From: Caulobacter soli
GTDB lineage: Bacteria; Pseudomonadota; Alphaproteobacteria; Caulobacterales; Caulobacteraceae
Direction: 5' to 3'
NCBI RefSeq assembly: GCF_011045195.1
Contig: NZ_CP049199.1
Location: 62,001-126,000, forward strand
DNA length: 64,000 nucleotides
The translations under genes were made by a program, and so were the position numbers. The notes under the pieces are model-generated. The model worked only from the letters and a program-made list of their open reading frames with translations. It was not told the DNA's origin and did no database searches. This document shows positions 40,173 through 48,763 of the stretch, one piece after another (position 1 is the stretch's first letter; every line of letters starts with the position of its first letter).

Positions 40173-40985
40173 TCAGGCCGCGGCGCGGGTGAACAGGCCC
40201 GATCGGCCGGAGACCGCGCGCACGGCGCCGGTGATCCCCTCCAGGGACTCGCCGCTGCCGACCAGCAGCACGCCGTCGTCTTCCAGGCGGGCGACGAGGC
40301 TCTCGATCACCCGGCCGTGCAGGCTGGGATCCAGGCCCGGCAGGACGTTGCGCAGCAGAATGGCGTCGAACTTGCCCATCGAGGACAGGTCGGCCAGCAG
40401 GTTGATCCGCCGCCAGCGCACCGACTGACGGATGCGCGGGCTGATCGCCCACATCTCGTCGGCGTTCTCGAAATGCTTGACCAGCAGGCGGATCGGCAGG
40501 CCGCGCTGCACCTCGAACTGGGTGTAGAGGCCGCTCTGGGCCTTCTCCAGGCAGCGATCCGACAGGTCCGACCCGAAGAATTCGAACTGGGCGCCGGGCG
40601 CGATGTCGCGCGCTTCGGCGGCGGTCATGGCCAGGGAATAGACCTCCTGGCCGGTCGAGCAGGCCGCGCTCCAGATGCGGATCGGCCGATCGCGGCCCAG
40701 CTTCGACAGGGCCGGCAGCAGCTCGTCGCGCAGATGGGCGAAGACCTCGCGGTCGCGGAAGAAGGCGGTCTCGTTCAGGGTCAGGGCCTCGACGACGGCC
40801 CAGATCAGGCGGTCCTCGCGGTGGGCCCGCAGGGCGGCGATCATCGCCTCGATCGAATCGAAGCCCTCGCGGCGCGCCAGCGGGTTCAGCCGGCTTTCGA
40901 CCAGATAGGCCTTGTCGCTCTCGATCCGCAGGCCGGCGCGTTGGCGGGCCAGGGCGGACAGCAGGTCCATGTCCTCGGGCGTCAC
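40173..40985 (-). CDS. CheR-family protein-glutamate methyltransferase
   Basis: A 270-aa CheR. An N-terminal helical domain (about 1-75) with LVESRLNPLARREGF is followed by the SAM-binding domain (IRIWSAACSTGQEVYSLAM, about 102-120; FEFFGSDLSDRCLEKA) and the RNVL motif. It methylates glutamates of chemoreceptors. Here it overlaps the receiver protein upstream by 4 bp, so the two are co-translated. No chemoreceptor, CheA or CheB is nearby, so it could act on a receptor elsewhere. Confidence 0.85.
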   Translation of the reverse strand: MTPEDMDLLSALARQRAGLRIESDKAYLVESRLNPLARREGFDSIEAMIAALRAHREDRLIWAVVEALTLNETAFFRDREVFAHLRDELLPALSKLGRDRPIRIWSAACSTGQEVYSLAMTAAEARDIAPGAQFEFFGSDLSDRCLEKAQSGLYTQFEVQRGLPIRLLVKHFENADEMWAISPRIRQSVRWRRINLLADLSSMGKFDAILLRNVLPGLDPSLHGRVIESLVARLEDDGVLLVGSGESLEGITGAVRAVSGRSGLFTRAAA

Positions 40986-41347
40986 AGCAGGCCCGCCTCG
41001 GCGAACTTCGCCGCGATGATGTCGCCGTCGAAAGGCTTCATGATGTACTCGTCCGCGCCGGCGTCCAGCGCCTCGCGAATGGCCTCGATCTTGTTCTCGA
41101 CGGTGCAGAAGACCACGGTCGGACCCTTGCCGCCCGGCTCCTGGCGCAGATGGCGCAGGAATTCGATCCCGTTCATGACCGGCATGTTCCAGTCCAGGAG
41201 CACGGCGTCAGGCATCGCCGCCCGGCACCAGGCCAGGGCTTCCACGCCATCGGCGGCCTCGGCGATTTCGAAGCCTATGTCTTCCAGGACGCGCCGGGCG
41301 ACTTTTCTGATCACCCGGCTGTCGTCAACGACGAGACAGGTCTTCAC
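40982..41347 (-). CDS. CheY-like single-domain response regulator
   Basis: A 121-aa receiver domain alone. The acidic pair at residues 8-9 (VVDDSR), the phospho-acceptor D52 in LLDWNMP, the Thr switch in VFCTVEN and the Lys of YIMKPF are present. There is no output domain. I prefer GTG at 41347 because GGAG lies 6 nt upstream; GTG at 41359 would add four residues without a ribosome binding site. It forms a unit with the downstream cheR. It lies next to chpT but is not in the same transcript for certain. Confidence 0.85.
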   Translation of the reverse strand: MKTCLVVDDSRVIRKVARRVLEDIGFEIAEAADGVEALAWCRAAMPDAVLLDWNMPVMNGIEFLRHLRQEPGGKGPTVVFCTVENKIEAIREALDAGADEYIMKPFDGDIIAAKFAEAGLL

Positions 41348-41441
41348 GGCACGCTCCACTTCAACCCGGCCAGCTTGGGGCGAATGGGGTTAAGGAGCGG
41401 TGACGTTAATCGCGGACTTCGCGGCTTTAATGCCGCAGGGC

Positions 41442-42104
41442 CTAGGCTGGGACCCAGGCCGCCAGGCTGACCTGGTCCTCGCCCAGCTCGACGCCGACCT
41501 GGCCGCCGGCCGCGCGGACCAGGGCGTGCAGATAGGCCGCCTGCACCCACGGACCGCCCAGACCCTCGGCCAGGGCCTCGCCCTTCAGGCCGGCCAGGAC
41601 CTCGGGGCGGAGGCGAGCGCGGGGGCCGGCGGCGTCGGCGGTGATCGCCACCCGGTCGTCGGCGACCACGGCCCGGAGCGTCGCCTTGCCGCCGGCCGGC
41701 AGGGCGCTGGCGGCGATCTGGGCGATGTTGAGGATGGCCCGGGCGCTGGCCTTGTTCATCGTCGAGGGCGGGATGGCCCACTCCATCGTCGGCCGGACGT
41801 GGGCGAACACGCCCTGGGCCAGCTTTTCCAGCTCGCGGGAGTCGAAGTTCTCGGCCGAGGCCGAGGCGCCGAAGGCGACCCGCGTGAACTGCAGCAGATC
41901 GGCCAGCTTGCGGGCGCTGGACGCGATCAGGCTCATGGCGTCCTCGCGCATGTCCTGGGCGGAGGGATCCTCCAGCAGATCCAGGCCCGAGACGATGGCG
42001 CTGGCCGGGCTGATGAAGTCGTGACAGAGGCGCGCGGCCACCAGGGCCGCGAAGTCGGGGCCGTTGACGTTCAGTTCGGGCGCGGGGGCGGCTTCGTCGG
42101 TCAT
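41442..42104 (-). CDS. chpT: Histidine phosphotransferase ChpT
   Basis: A 220-aa phosphotransferase that relays phosphate from the hybrid kinase CckA to CtrA and CpdR in the Caulobacter cell cycle. LVAARLCHDFISPASAI carries the phospho-acceptor His28. The dimeric two-helix domain is followed by a degenerate ATPase-like domain lacking ATP-binding motifs, ending in AGGQVGVELGEDQVSLAAWVP. The start ATG at 42104 is supported by typical length. ChpT is a hallmark of alphaproteobacteria with a CtrA network. Confidence 0.92.
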   Translation of the reverse strand: MTDEAAPAPELNVNGPDFAALVAARLCHDFISPASAIVSGLDLLEDPSAQDMREDAMSLIASSARKLADLLQFTRVAFGASASAENFDSRELEKLAQGVFAHVRPTMEWAIPPSTMNKASARAILNIAQIAASALPAGGKATLRAVVADDRVAITADAAGPRARLRPEVLAGLKGEALAEGLGGPWVQAAYLHALVRAAGGQVGVELGEDQVSLAAWVPA

Positions 42105-42197
42105 GAGGCGATCTTTGGCGTGATTTGGAAGTTTGGCAAACGGGCTGGGAGGAACGGGCTGGCGTGGGCCGGGTCGGCGGCCTATCAGGAGTCCGTC

Positions 42198-42383
42198 ATG
42201 GATCCGTTTCTCGAGCCGGGCGTCCTGGTGCGCCATCCCGACCAGCCCGACTGGGGCCTGGGCCAGGTGCAGTCGGTGATCGGCCATCGCGTGACCGTCA
42301 ATTTCGAAGACGCCGGCAAGCAGACGGTCGACGCGACGCGCGTCACCCTGCTGTTCGTCGGCGACGATCCCCGAGGTTCCTGA
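42198..42383 (+). CDS. DUF3553-domain protein, 61 aa
   Basis: A short beta-rich protein: FLEPGVLVRHPDQPDWGLGQVQSVIG and RVTVNFEDAGKQTVD, the DUF3553 pattern, similar to the small basic-fold domain at the ends of UvrD/PcrA-like helicases and CarD-like RNA polymerase binders. AGGAG at 42187-42191 supports the ATG at 42198. Its stop touches the cysQ ATG at 42384, so the two are co-transcribed. No function is proven. Confidence 0.8.
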   Translation: MDPFLEPGVLVRHPDQPDWGLGQVQSVIGHRVTVNFEDAGKQTVDATRVTLLFVGDDPRGS

Positions 42384-43160
42384 ATGAGCGACGTCAACCT
42401 GGCGCAGATGGGCCGCGACCTGGCGGCGATCGTCGAGGCCGCCGCCGAGGTCATCCTGCCGTTCTGGCGCACCGAGCTGGACGTGGTCCGCAAGGCCGAC
42501 GAGAGCCCGGTGACCGAAGCCGACCGGGCCGGAGAGCGCCTGATCCTGGGCCGGCTGGCGGAACGCTTCCCCGAGATTCCGGTGATTTCCGAGGAGGACG
42601 CCAGCGAGTTCGGGACGCCCGACGCCATCGGCTCGCGCTTCTTCCTGGTCGATCCGGTCGACGGCACCAAGGCCTTCGTGCGCGGCGATCCCAACTTCAC
42701 GGTCAATATCGGCCTGATCGACCACGGGGTCCCCGTGGCCGGCGCGATCTGCGCCCCGGCCACCGGCGAGGTGTGGTTCACCAGCGCCGACGGCGTGCTC
42801 AAGCGCGAAATCCCCGGCGGCCCGGAGACCCGCGTCCAGGCTCGTCCGTGGCCCGAAGGTCAGGCCTTGGCCCTGCTCAGCCACACCATGAAGGAAGAGC
42901 GCATGGCCGAGCTGGCGACCCAGTACGGCTTTTCCCTGCGCGCGCCGATGGACAGCTCGATTAAGCTGGTCCGCATCGCCGAGGGCGCGGCCGACATCTA
43001 TCCGCGCCACGGGCCGACCATGGAATGGGACACGGCCGCCGGCCACGCCATCCTGATCGCCGCCGGCGGCCGGTTCACGACGCTGGAAGGCGGGGCCTTC
43101 ACGTACGGCAAGGCCGACCAGGGCTTCCGCAACGGCTGGTTCGTGGCGCGCGGGGCTTAG
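42384..43160 (+). CDS. cysQ: 3'(2'),5'-bisphosphate nucleotidase CysQ (inositol monophosphatase family)
   Basis: A 258-aa Mg-dependent, Li-sensitive phosphatase family member. SEEDASEFG, DPVDGTKAFVRGDPNF and the C-terminal GPTMEWDTAAGHAIL are the metal-binding motifs. The WDTAAG stretch with MEW before it fits CysQ rather than plain inositol monophosphatase or HisN. CysQ hydrolyses PAP released by sulfate assimilation and sulfotransfer. A sulfotransferase-like gene is 2.3 kb upstream. ATG at 42384 directly follows the DUF3553 stop. Confidence 0.85.
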   Translation: MSDVNLAQMGRDLAAIVEAAAEVILPFWRTELDVVRKADESPVTEADRAGERLILGRLAERFPEIPVISEEDASEFGTPDAIGSRFFLVDPVDGTKAFVRGDPNFTVNIGLIDHGVPVAGAICAPATGEVWFTSADGVLKREIPGGPETRVQARPWPEGQALALLSHTMKEERMAELATQYGFSLRAPMDSSIKLVRIAEGAADIYPRHGPTMEWDTAAGHAILIAAGGRFTTLEGGAFTYGKADQGFRNGWFVARGA

Positions 43161-43193
43161 GGTCAAGGCGTCTCCCGTTGGTGCGGCGAAACA

Positions 43194-43422
43194 CTTGCCC
43201 CCTACGGACCGCTTCGCGGTCGTCTTCCCCCGAAGGGGGAAGAGGCGCGTCCTCCGCCCCCTACGGGGGCGGACAGACCGCGAAGCGGTCAGGTGGGGGC
43301 AAGTCAGTGTGATCCCACGCCAATCTGGCTGTGAGCGGGATGAGGAGGCGCGGAGCGGCCGGGCCAAGCCCGGAGACCGTGGGTTTAGAGTTTGCGTTTC
43401 GGCGTGGCTCGACCGCTCCGCG
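43194..43422. repeat. Composite structured repeat, copy C (inverted)
   Basis: It is copy B in opposite orientation. The multi-hairpin part covers 43194-43303 and the conserved segment with ACGCCAATCTGGCTGTGAGC runs to about 43335. The stem-loop module occupies 43349-43422: CGCGGAGCGG / CCGCTCCGCG with inner hairpin CCGGGC-CAA-GCCCGG. Stem bases differ from copy B in compensating pairs. It starts 33 bp past cysQ. Confidence 0.85.
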
Positions 43423-43846
43423 AAACCGTTTTTACCGAGGGACGGCGACTGAGGGCCTGTTTCATCCCGGTCGACATTCCCCCTCGGGCGGGCAGGATCA
43501 AAGTCGCCCGGAAGGGGCCGTCAGCGACTCCGACAGATCCTGGAACAGACCGGTTTTGCTTCCCGGCCCCGTCGACCCGCCTGTCCCGCGATCGGTCTCG
43601 CCGAACCTTGGAGCCTTCTGAGCCCCGCCATTCGCCAAGAGCCGATCGCCAGGCCAGGCGGCCCCGCTCGGTTCCATCTCCATCGCCGCTTCGGGTCGGT
43701 ACCAAGCGCCCTCCTCCGCGACGGAGACAGGATCATTGTGCGGGCGGTTTGAGCGCCGAGGGCTTGTGACGCTGATTTTTCTTCAGGGCGTTGAAAGGGT
43801 TGGGATTCTTTGCGGTGATGGCGAGGATCGAGGACACCCGATCCCC
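43423..43846. other. Intergenic stretch of about 420 bp without a recognised gene
   Basis: No frame on either strand has the strong third-position G/C bias of the neighbours, and no tRNA, structured RNA or promoter is clear to me. The sequence is less repetitive than the repeats on both sides. It could hold a promoter for dapF or a small RNA. Confidence 0.45.
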
Positions 43847-44096
43847 CTAAAGACCCCTCTCTTAGAGAGAGGGAGGGACCCACCGCGAAGCGGTGGGAGT
43901 TTCACCGCCAGCCGGCAAATCTCAGCCCGTCAGCGTCGCTTTTGGGGCTTCGGGGGAAGCGCACCGCGCTTGGCGCCGTGGATTGGACCGCTGCCCGAAG
44001 ACCGGCTGAACGACCGCGTTTCATTCGGTGAGAGTGTAACCTCTCACCCTCCCATGGCTTCGCCATGGGCCCCTCCCTCTCTCAAAGAGAGAGGGA
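43847..44096. repeat. Paired palindromic repeat upstream of dapF
   Basis: The left part has CCCTCTC/GAGAGGG around 43855-43874 and CCACCGC-GAA-GCGGTGG at 43880-43896. The right part has CCCATGGC-TTC-GCCATGGG at 44051-44069 and CCCTCTCT/AGAGAGGG at about 44075-44096. The two parts mirror each other and flank 135 bp of unique sequence. The CTCTCT arms match the moaC terminator. Confidence 0.65.
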
Positions 44097-44204
44097 TTCG
44101 AACGCCGCCTCAGTAGGCGCGCCCCTGTGGAAACCGACGCTCAAAACGCCGCAGTGAGCCCCAACCTCTGACTCGCGCGCGGTTTTCCACTATATAGCCC
44201 CACC

Positions 44205-45059
44205 ATGAGCCGCACCTTTCTCAAGATGAACGGCCTCGGCAACGACTTCGTCGTGATCGAGACCCTGACCCAGCCCTTCAATCCGACCCCGGACGAGATC
44301 CGCGCGATCGCGAAACGGGGAGAAGGCGGAATCGGCTGTGACCAGGTGATCGCCATCGACCCGCCGCGCGCCGAGGGCGCCAGCGCCTATGTGCGGTTCT
44401 GGAATTCGGACGGCGAGGAGACCGGGGCCTGCGGCAACGGCACGCGTTGCGTGGCCTGGCTCCTGATGCAGTCGGGCAAGAAAGATTCCGTGGCCTTCGA
44501 CACCGTGGCCGGGCGCCTGTCGGGCGTGATGGCCGGCGACAAGCTGGTCACCGTCGACATGGGCCAGCCGGGCCTCGCGTGGAACCAGATCCCGTTGTCG
44601 GAAGAAATGGACACCGTCGGCGTTGAGCTGCAGGTCGGTCCGATCGACGCGCCGCTGGTCCACACGCCCGGCTGCGTCTCGATGGGCAATCCGCACGTGG
44701 TGTTCTTCGTCGACGCTCCGGTCAGCGACGAGTTCGCGCGCGGCACGGGCAGCCTCGTCGAGCATCACCCGTTGTTTCCGGAAGGCGTCAATGTCGGCTT
44801 CGCCCACATCGCCGCGCGGGATCACATCCAGCTGAAGGTCTGGGAACGCGGCGCGGGCCTGACCGCCGCCTGCGGCACCGGCGCCTGCGCGGCCCAGGTC
44901 GCCGCCGTGCGTCGCGGCCTGACAGACCGCGTCGCCAAGGTCGAGTTCGAGAGCGGCGCCCTGACCATCGAATGGCGCGAGGCCGACGGCCACGTGATCA
45001 TGACCGGCCCGGTGACGATGGAGTTCGTCGGCAAGCTGCCGGAGCTGGCGGCGGCATGA
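44205..45059 (+). CDS. dapF: Diaminopimelate epimerase
   Basis: A 284-aa enzyme converting LL- to meso-diaminopimelate for lysine and peptidoglycan synthesis. The two catalytic cysteines are C76 in GACGNGTRC and C223 in AACGTGACAA, each preceding the standard Gly-rich loop. N-terminal FLKMNGLGNDFVVIE is typical. The ATG overlaps nothing upstream, but a 4-bp overlap with the next gene (ATGA at 45056) shows coupling to the SDR. Confidence 0.96.
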   Translation: MSRTFLKMNGLGNDFVVIETLTQPFNPTPDEIRAIAKRGEGGIGCDQVIAIDPPRAEGASAYVRFWNSDGEETGACGNGTRCVAWLLMQSGKKDSVAFDTVAGRLSGVMAGDKLVTVDMGQPGLAWNQIPLSEEMDTVGVELQVGPIDAPLVHTPGCVSMGNPHVVFFVDAPVSDEFARGTGSLVEHHPLFPEGVNVGFAHIAARDHIQLKVWERGAGLTAACGTGACAAQVAAVRRGLTDRVAKVEFESGALTIEWREADGHVIMTGPVTMEFVGKLPELAAA

Positions 45060-45886
45060 GCATCCACCCCGCCATCAAGGCCGGCGCCACCGCCGTGATC
45101 ACCGGCGCGGCCGACGGCATCGGCCTGGCCGCCGCCCAGGCCTTCGCCGCGCTCGGCATGAACGTGGTCATGGCCGACATCATGGGCCGAGCCCTGAAGA
45201 AGGCCGCCGACGCCATCGGCGACAACGCCCTGGCCGTGGAGACCGACGTCGCCGACCGCGCGGCCGTCCAGGCCCTGCGCGACGCGGCGGTCGAGAAGTT
45301 CGGCGCCATCGACGTCTTGATGAACAACGCCGGGGTCGGCGGCGGGGGCGACGCCTTCTCGGGCGAGGACCCGTGGAAGCGCGTGCTCGACGTCAATCTG
45401 TGGGGCGTGATCAACGGCGTCCAGGTGATCGGCGAAGAGATGGCCGCCAGCGGTCGTCCCGGCCTGATCATCAACACCGGCTCCAAGCAGGGGATCACCC
45501 AGCCGCCGGGCAACACGGCCTACAACGTCTCGAAGTCGGCGGTGAAGGCCCTGACCGAGGGGCTAGCCCACACCCTGCGCGAGATCGTCGACTGCCAGGT
45601 CGACGCCCGCCTGCTGATCCCCGGCTATGTCTTCACCGGCATGACCCGGCGCGGCGCGGCCAAGCCGGACGCCGCCTGGACCTCGGAACAGACCGTCGCC
45701 TTCATGCTGGAAAGCATCCAGCGCGGCGACTTCTACATCCTGTGCCCCGACAACGACGTGCCGCGTTCGGTCGACGAAAAGCGCATGGCCTGGGCCATGG
45801 GCGACGTCATCGAGAACCGCCCGGCCCTGTCGCGCTGGCATCCCGACTGGAAGGACGCCTTCGCGGCGTTCGTCGAAGCGCCGTGA
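45056..45886 (+). CDS. Short-chain dehydrogenase/reductase
   Basis: A 276-aa SDR. The cofactor loop VITGAADGIGLA (about 14-25), the NNAGV stretch and the catalytic Tyr-x3-Lys in AYNVSKSA are all present, with a Ser in NTGSK before them. It reduces or oxidises an unknown hydroxyl or keto group with NAD(P). The start ATG lies inside the dapF stop (4-bp overlap). No pathway context beyond that is clear. Confidence 0.87.
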   Translation: MSIHPAIKAGATAVITGAADGIGLAAAQAFAALGMNVVMADIMGRALKKAADAIGDNALAVETDVADRAAVQALRDAAVEKFGAIDVLMNNAGVGGGGDAFSGEDPWKRVLDVNLWGVINGVQVIGEEMAASGRPGLIINTGSKQGITQPPGNTAYNVSKSAVKALTEGLAHTLREIVDCQVDARLLIPGYVFTGMTRRGAAKPDAAWTSEQTVAFMLESIQRGDFYILCPDNDVPRSVDEKRMAWAMGDVIENRPALSRWHPDWKDAFAAFVEAP

Positions 45887-45960
45887 CGACCTACACCCTC
45901 ATCTCGCGTCCCCCGACGCTCAAGCCCGCCGTGGGTGAGGAGGGCGGACCGGCGACGACG

Positions 45961-47214
45961 ATGTCCGGGCCGGACGGCGTCGACGTCGTCACCTTCGGCT
46001 GCCGGCTGAACGCCTATGAGTCCGAGGCGATCCGGGCTCGCGCCTCGGCCGACGGCCTGCAGGATGCGGTGGTGTTCAACACCTGCGCGGTGACCAACGA
46101 GGCCGTGCGCCAGGCCCGCCAGGCGATCCGCAAGGCCCGTCGCGAGCGGCCGGACGCCCGGCTGATCGTCACCGGCTGCGCCGCCCAGATCGACCCCGCC
46201 GCCTTCGCCGCCATGCCCGAGGTCGACCTGGTGTTGGGCAACGCCGAGAAAGCCGCGCCGGGCGCCCTGCTCGACACCTCCACCCGCGTGCGGGTCAACG
46301 ACATCATGTCGATCAAGGAGACCGCCGGGCACCTGATCGCCGGCCTCAAGGACCGCGCCCGGGCCTATGTCGAGGTCCAGAACGGCTGCGACCACCGCTG
46401 CACCTTCTGCATCATCCCCTACGGCCGGGGCAACTCGCGCTCGGCCCCGGCCGGCGAGGTCGTCGACCAGGTGCGCCGCCTCTCCGCCGAGGGCTATCGC
46501 GAAGTGGTGCTGACCGGCGTCGACGTCACCTCCTGGGGCACGGACCTGCCGGGCCAGCCGACCCTGGGCCAGCTGGTGGGCCGGATCCTGAAGCTGGTCC
46601 CGGACCTGCCGCGCCTGCGCCTGTCGTCGATCGACGCGGCCGAGATCGATCCGGACCTGTTCAAGCTGCTGGAGACCGAGCCGCGGCTGATGCCCTATCT
46701 GCATCTGAGCCTGCAGGCCGGCGACAATCTGGTGCTCAAGCGCATGAAGCGCCGCCACAGCCGCGAGGACGCCCTGAAGCTGGTCGCCCAGGTGCGCGCC
46801 GTGCGCCCCGACACCGCCTTCGGCGCCGACCTGATCGCCGGCTTCCCGACCGAGAGCGACGAGGCCTTCGAGAACACCCTGAAGCTGGTCGAGGAGGCTG
46901 GGTTAGCCTTCCTGCACGTCTTCCCCTACAGCGCCCGCCCCGGCACGCCCGCCGCCCGGATGCCGCCCGTGAAGGGCCCGGTGATCAAGGACCGCGCCCG
47001 CCGTCTGCGCGAGGCCGGCCAGGCGGGTCTCGAACGCCACCTCCAGCGCCAGGTCGGCCGCGTCCTGTCGGGTCTGGTCGAGCGCGATGGCGTGGCCCGG
47101 GCCGAGGACTTCACCGAGATCGCCTTTGCGGGCGACGCGCCCCAGGGCCAGATCGCCGCCTTCCGGGTGACGGGCCACGACGGAGCCCGAGTGATTGCGG
47201 AGCTCGCCGCCTAG
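45961..47214 (+). CDS. mtaB: tRNA t6A37 methylthiotransferase MtaB
   Basis: A 417-aa radical SAM methylthiotransferase. The N-terminal cluster cysteines are C14 (FGCRLNAYES), C42 (NTCAVTN) and C73 (TGCAAQ), and the SAM cluster is C143-x3-C147-x2-C150. It converts t6A37 in tRNA to ms2t6A, which tunes decoding of ANN codons. I use the ATG at 45961; a GTG at 45883 that overlaps the SDR stop would add 26 residues. The length with ATG is normal for the family. Confidence 0.88.
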   Translation: MSGPDGVDVVTFGCRLNAYESEAIRARASADGLQDAVVFNTCAVTNEAVRQARQAIRKARRERPDARLIVTGCAAQIDPAAFAAMPEVDLVLGNAEKAAPGALLDTSTRVRVNDIMSIKETAGHLIAGLKDRARAYVEVQNGCDHRCTFCIIPYGRGNSRSAPAGEVVDQVRRLSAEGYREVVLTGVDVTSWGTDLPGQPTLGQLVGRILKLVPDLPRLRLSSIDAAEIDPDLFKLLETEPRLMPYLHLSLQAGDNLVLKRMKRRHSREDALKLVAQVRAVRPDTAFGADLIAGFPTESDEAFENTLKLVEEAGLAFLHVFPYSARPGTPAARMPPVKGPVIKDRARRLREAGQAGLERHLQRQVGRVLSGLVERDGVARAEDFTEIAFAGDAPQGQIAAFRVTGHDGARVIAELAA

Positions 47215-47216
47215 GC

Positions 47217-48314
47217 ATGAACGGTCGCCGCCTGATCGCCGTGCTGGTCGCGGCCCTGCTGTCGCCGACCCTGGCGCCTGCTCAGACGGGGGCCCAGGCG
47301 GTTCCCCTCGTGCCGGCCATCCCCGCGCCGGCCACCGAGGACACCCCGCCCGCCGCGTTCACGCCGATCGGCCCGATCCAGCCGATCGAGCTCAGCGTCA
47401 TGACCTACAATGTCGAGGGCCTGCCCTGGCCGGTGCGGTTCGGGCGGGGCTCCAAGCTCAAGGCCATCGGCGCCCAGCTGGCGGCCTTGCGCGAAAAGGG
47501 GATCGAGCCCGACGTCGTCCTGCTGCAGGAAGGTTTCCGCGACGAGGTCGACGACCTGATCGAGCTGTCCGGCTATCCCTATGTCGCCAAGGGCCCGCGC
47601 AAGAAGCAGCGCGATGGCAGCCAACTGAACCGCGAAGACTATCCGCGCTACAAGCGCGTGAAATACCGCCGCAAGGGCGAGGGCTGGGGCAAGTGGGGCT
47701 CCAGCGGCCTATGGGTGCTGAGCAACCACCCGATCAACTGGGTCAAGTCGCACGCCTACCACTATTGCGCGGGCCTGGACTGCCTGGCCAACAAGGGGGT
47801 GATGCTGGTCAGTCTCGACGTGCCCGGCCTGCCGGTTCCGGTCGAGATCGCCGACACCCACCTGAACTCCAAGGGCGCCTCGGGCGTGCCGCGCAATCGC
47901 AACCGCTCGGCCCACCATCTGCAGGCCGCCGAGCTCGGCCAGTTCATGGCGACCGACCGCACGCCCGGCGCGCCGCTGATCGTCGGCGGCGACTTCAACG
48001 TCATGCACGCGCCGGACCGCTACGACTACGTGATGCAGCGCTATCCGTTCGAGGTGGTCAGCCAGGTCTGTTTCCAGACGCCGGAAAGCTGCGACGCCAA
48101 GATCTCGGCCGACGGCGACGCGCCCTGGCTCGACACCCAGGACCTGATCGGCTTCAAGCCCGGCGACAAGGTGGCGATCCGGCCGATCCAGGTGGAGGCC
48201 CGCTTCGACGGCTCGGCCACCGGCGGGCCGGTGCTGTCCGACCACGACGCCTATGAAGTGACCTTCCGTCTGACGCCGATCCCCGCCCTGCGGGTTCCGC
48301 CGCACAAGCCCTGA
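47217..48314 (+). CDS. Secreted endonuclease/exonuclease/phosphatase-fold protein
   Basis: A 365-aa protein with a Sec signal peptide (MNGRRLIAVLVAALLSPTLAPA) and a Pro-rich linker. The catalytic fold includes VMTYNVEGLPWP, VVLLQEG, VLSNHPI, IADTHLNSKG, VGGDFNVMHA and VLSDHDAYEV. The metal and His residues of the DNase I/sphingomyelinase superfamily are all present. It should act in the periplasm or outside on a phosphodiester such as a phospholipid or DNA. It follows mtaB by 2 bp. Confidence 0.85.
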   Translation: MNGRRLIAVLVAALLSPTLAPAQTGAQAVPLVPAIPAPATEDTPPAAFTPIGPIQPIELSVMTYNVEGLPWPVRFGRGSKLKAIGAQLAALREKGIEPDVVLLQEGFRDEVDDLIELSGYPYVAKGPRKKQRDGSQLNREDYPRYKRVKYRRKGEGWGKWGSSGLWVLSNHPINWVKSHAYHYCAGLDCLANKGVMLVSLDVPGLPVPVEIADTHLNSKGASGVPRNRNRSAHHLQAAELGQFMATDRTPGAPLIVGGDFNVMHAPDRYDYVMQRYPFEVVSQVCFQTPESCDAKISADGDAPWLDTQDLIGFKPGDKVAIRPIQVEARFDGSATGGPVLSDHDAYEVTFRLTPIPALRVPPHKP

Positions 48315-48322
48315 GGTCCGTC

Positions 48323-48763
48323 ATGTCCGATCTTCCCCTGACCGGAGGCTGCCAGTGCGGCGCGGTGCGTTTCCGGGTCGAGGGCGAGCCGGGCCGCGCC
48401 TCGATCTGCTGGTGCCGCATGTGCCAGAAGGCCTTCGCCGGCCCGTTCGGGGCCCTGGTCACCGTCAATATCGCCGACCTGACCTGGACGCGCGGCGCGC
48501 CCGCCCGCTTCCAGAGCTCCGACGCGGTGCGGCGTGGCTTCTGCGCCGCCTGCGGCACGCCCCTGACCTACGAATGGAGCATCGACAAGATCGACCTGGC
48601 CGTCTTCGCCTTCGACGACCCGTCGCGAGTGGAGCCGGGCGTCCAACTGGCCGTCGAGGGGCGTCCCGCTTGGATGGACCACCTGGTCGACATGCCGGTG
48701 CGACCGCCGATGGGGCCATCGGGCGCGGTGGTCAGCCGGCAACATCCGGATCACGAGACCTGA
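48323..48763 (+). CDS. GFA/CENP-V-family zinc protein
   Basis: A 146-aa protein with the GFA pattern: GGCQCGAVRF (C10, C12), ICWCRMCQKAFAG (C29, C31, C34) and FCAACGTPLTYEW. These cysteines bind zinc. The family is named for glutathione-dependent formaldehyde activation, although the enzymatic role is disputed. It follows the nuclease-fold gene by 8 bp and converges with 13 bp of overlap on the next gene. Confidence 0.88.
   Translation: MSDLPLTGGCQCGAVRFRVEGEPGRASICWCRMCQKAFAGPFGALVTVNIADLTWTRGAPARFQSSDAVRRGFCAACGTPLTYEWSIDKIDLAVFAFDDPSRVEPGVQLAVEGRPAWMDHLVDMPVRPPMGPSGAVVSRQHPDHET

Noticed and set aside
41385..41410. TTAAC repeats near the receiver gene as a CtrA box
   Set aside because: CtrA consensus is TTAA-N7-TTAA; here the spacing is 12, so I only mention it as a weak hint.
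44560..44595. GGAAC followed by CGTT in dapF as another sigma-T promoter
   Set aside because: The spacing is 7 nt rather than 16-17 and it lies inside a coding region.
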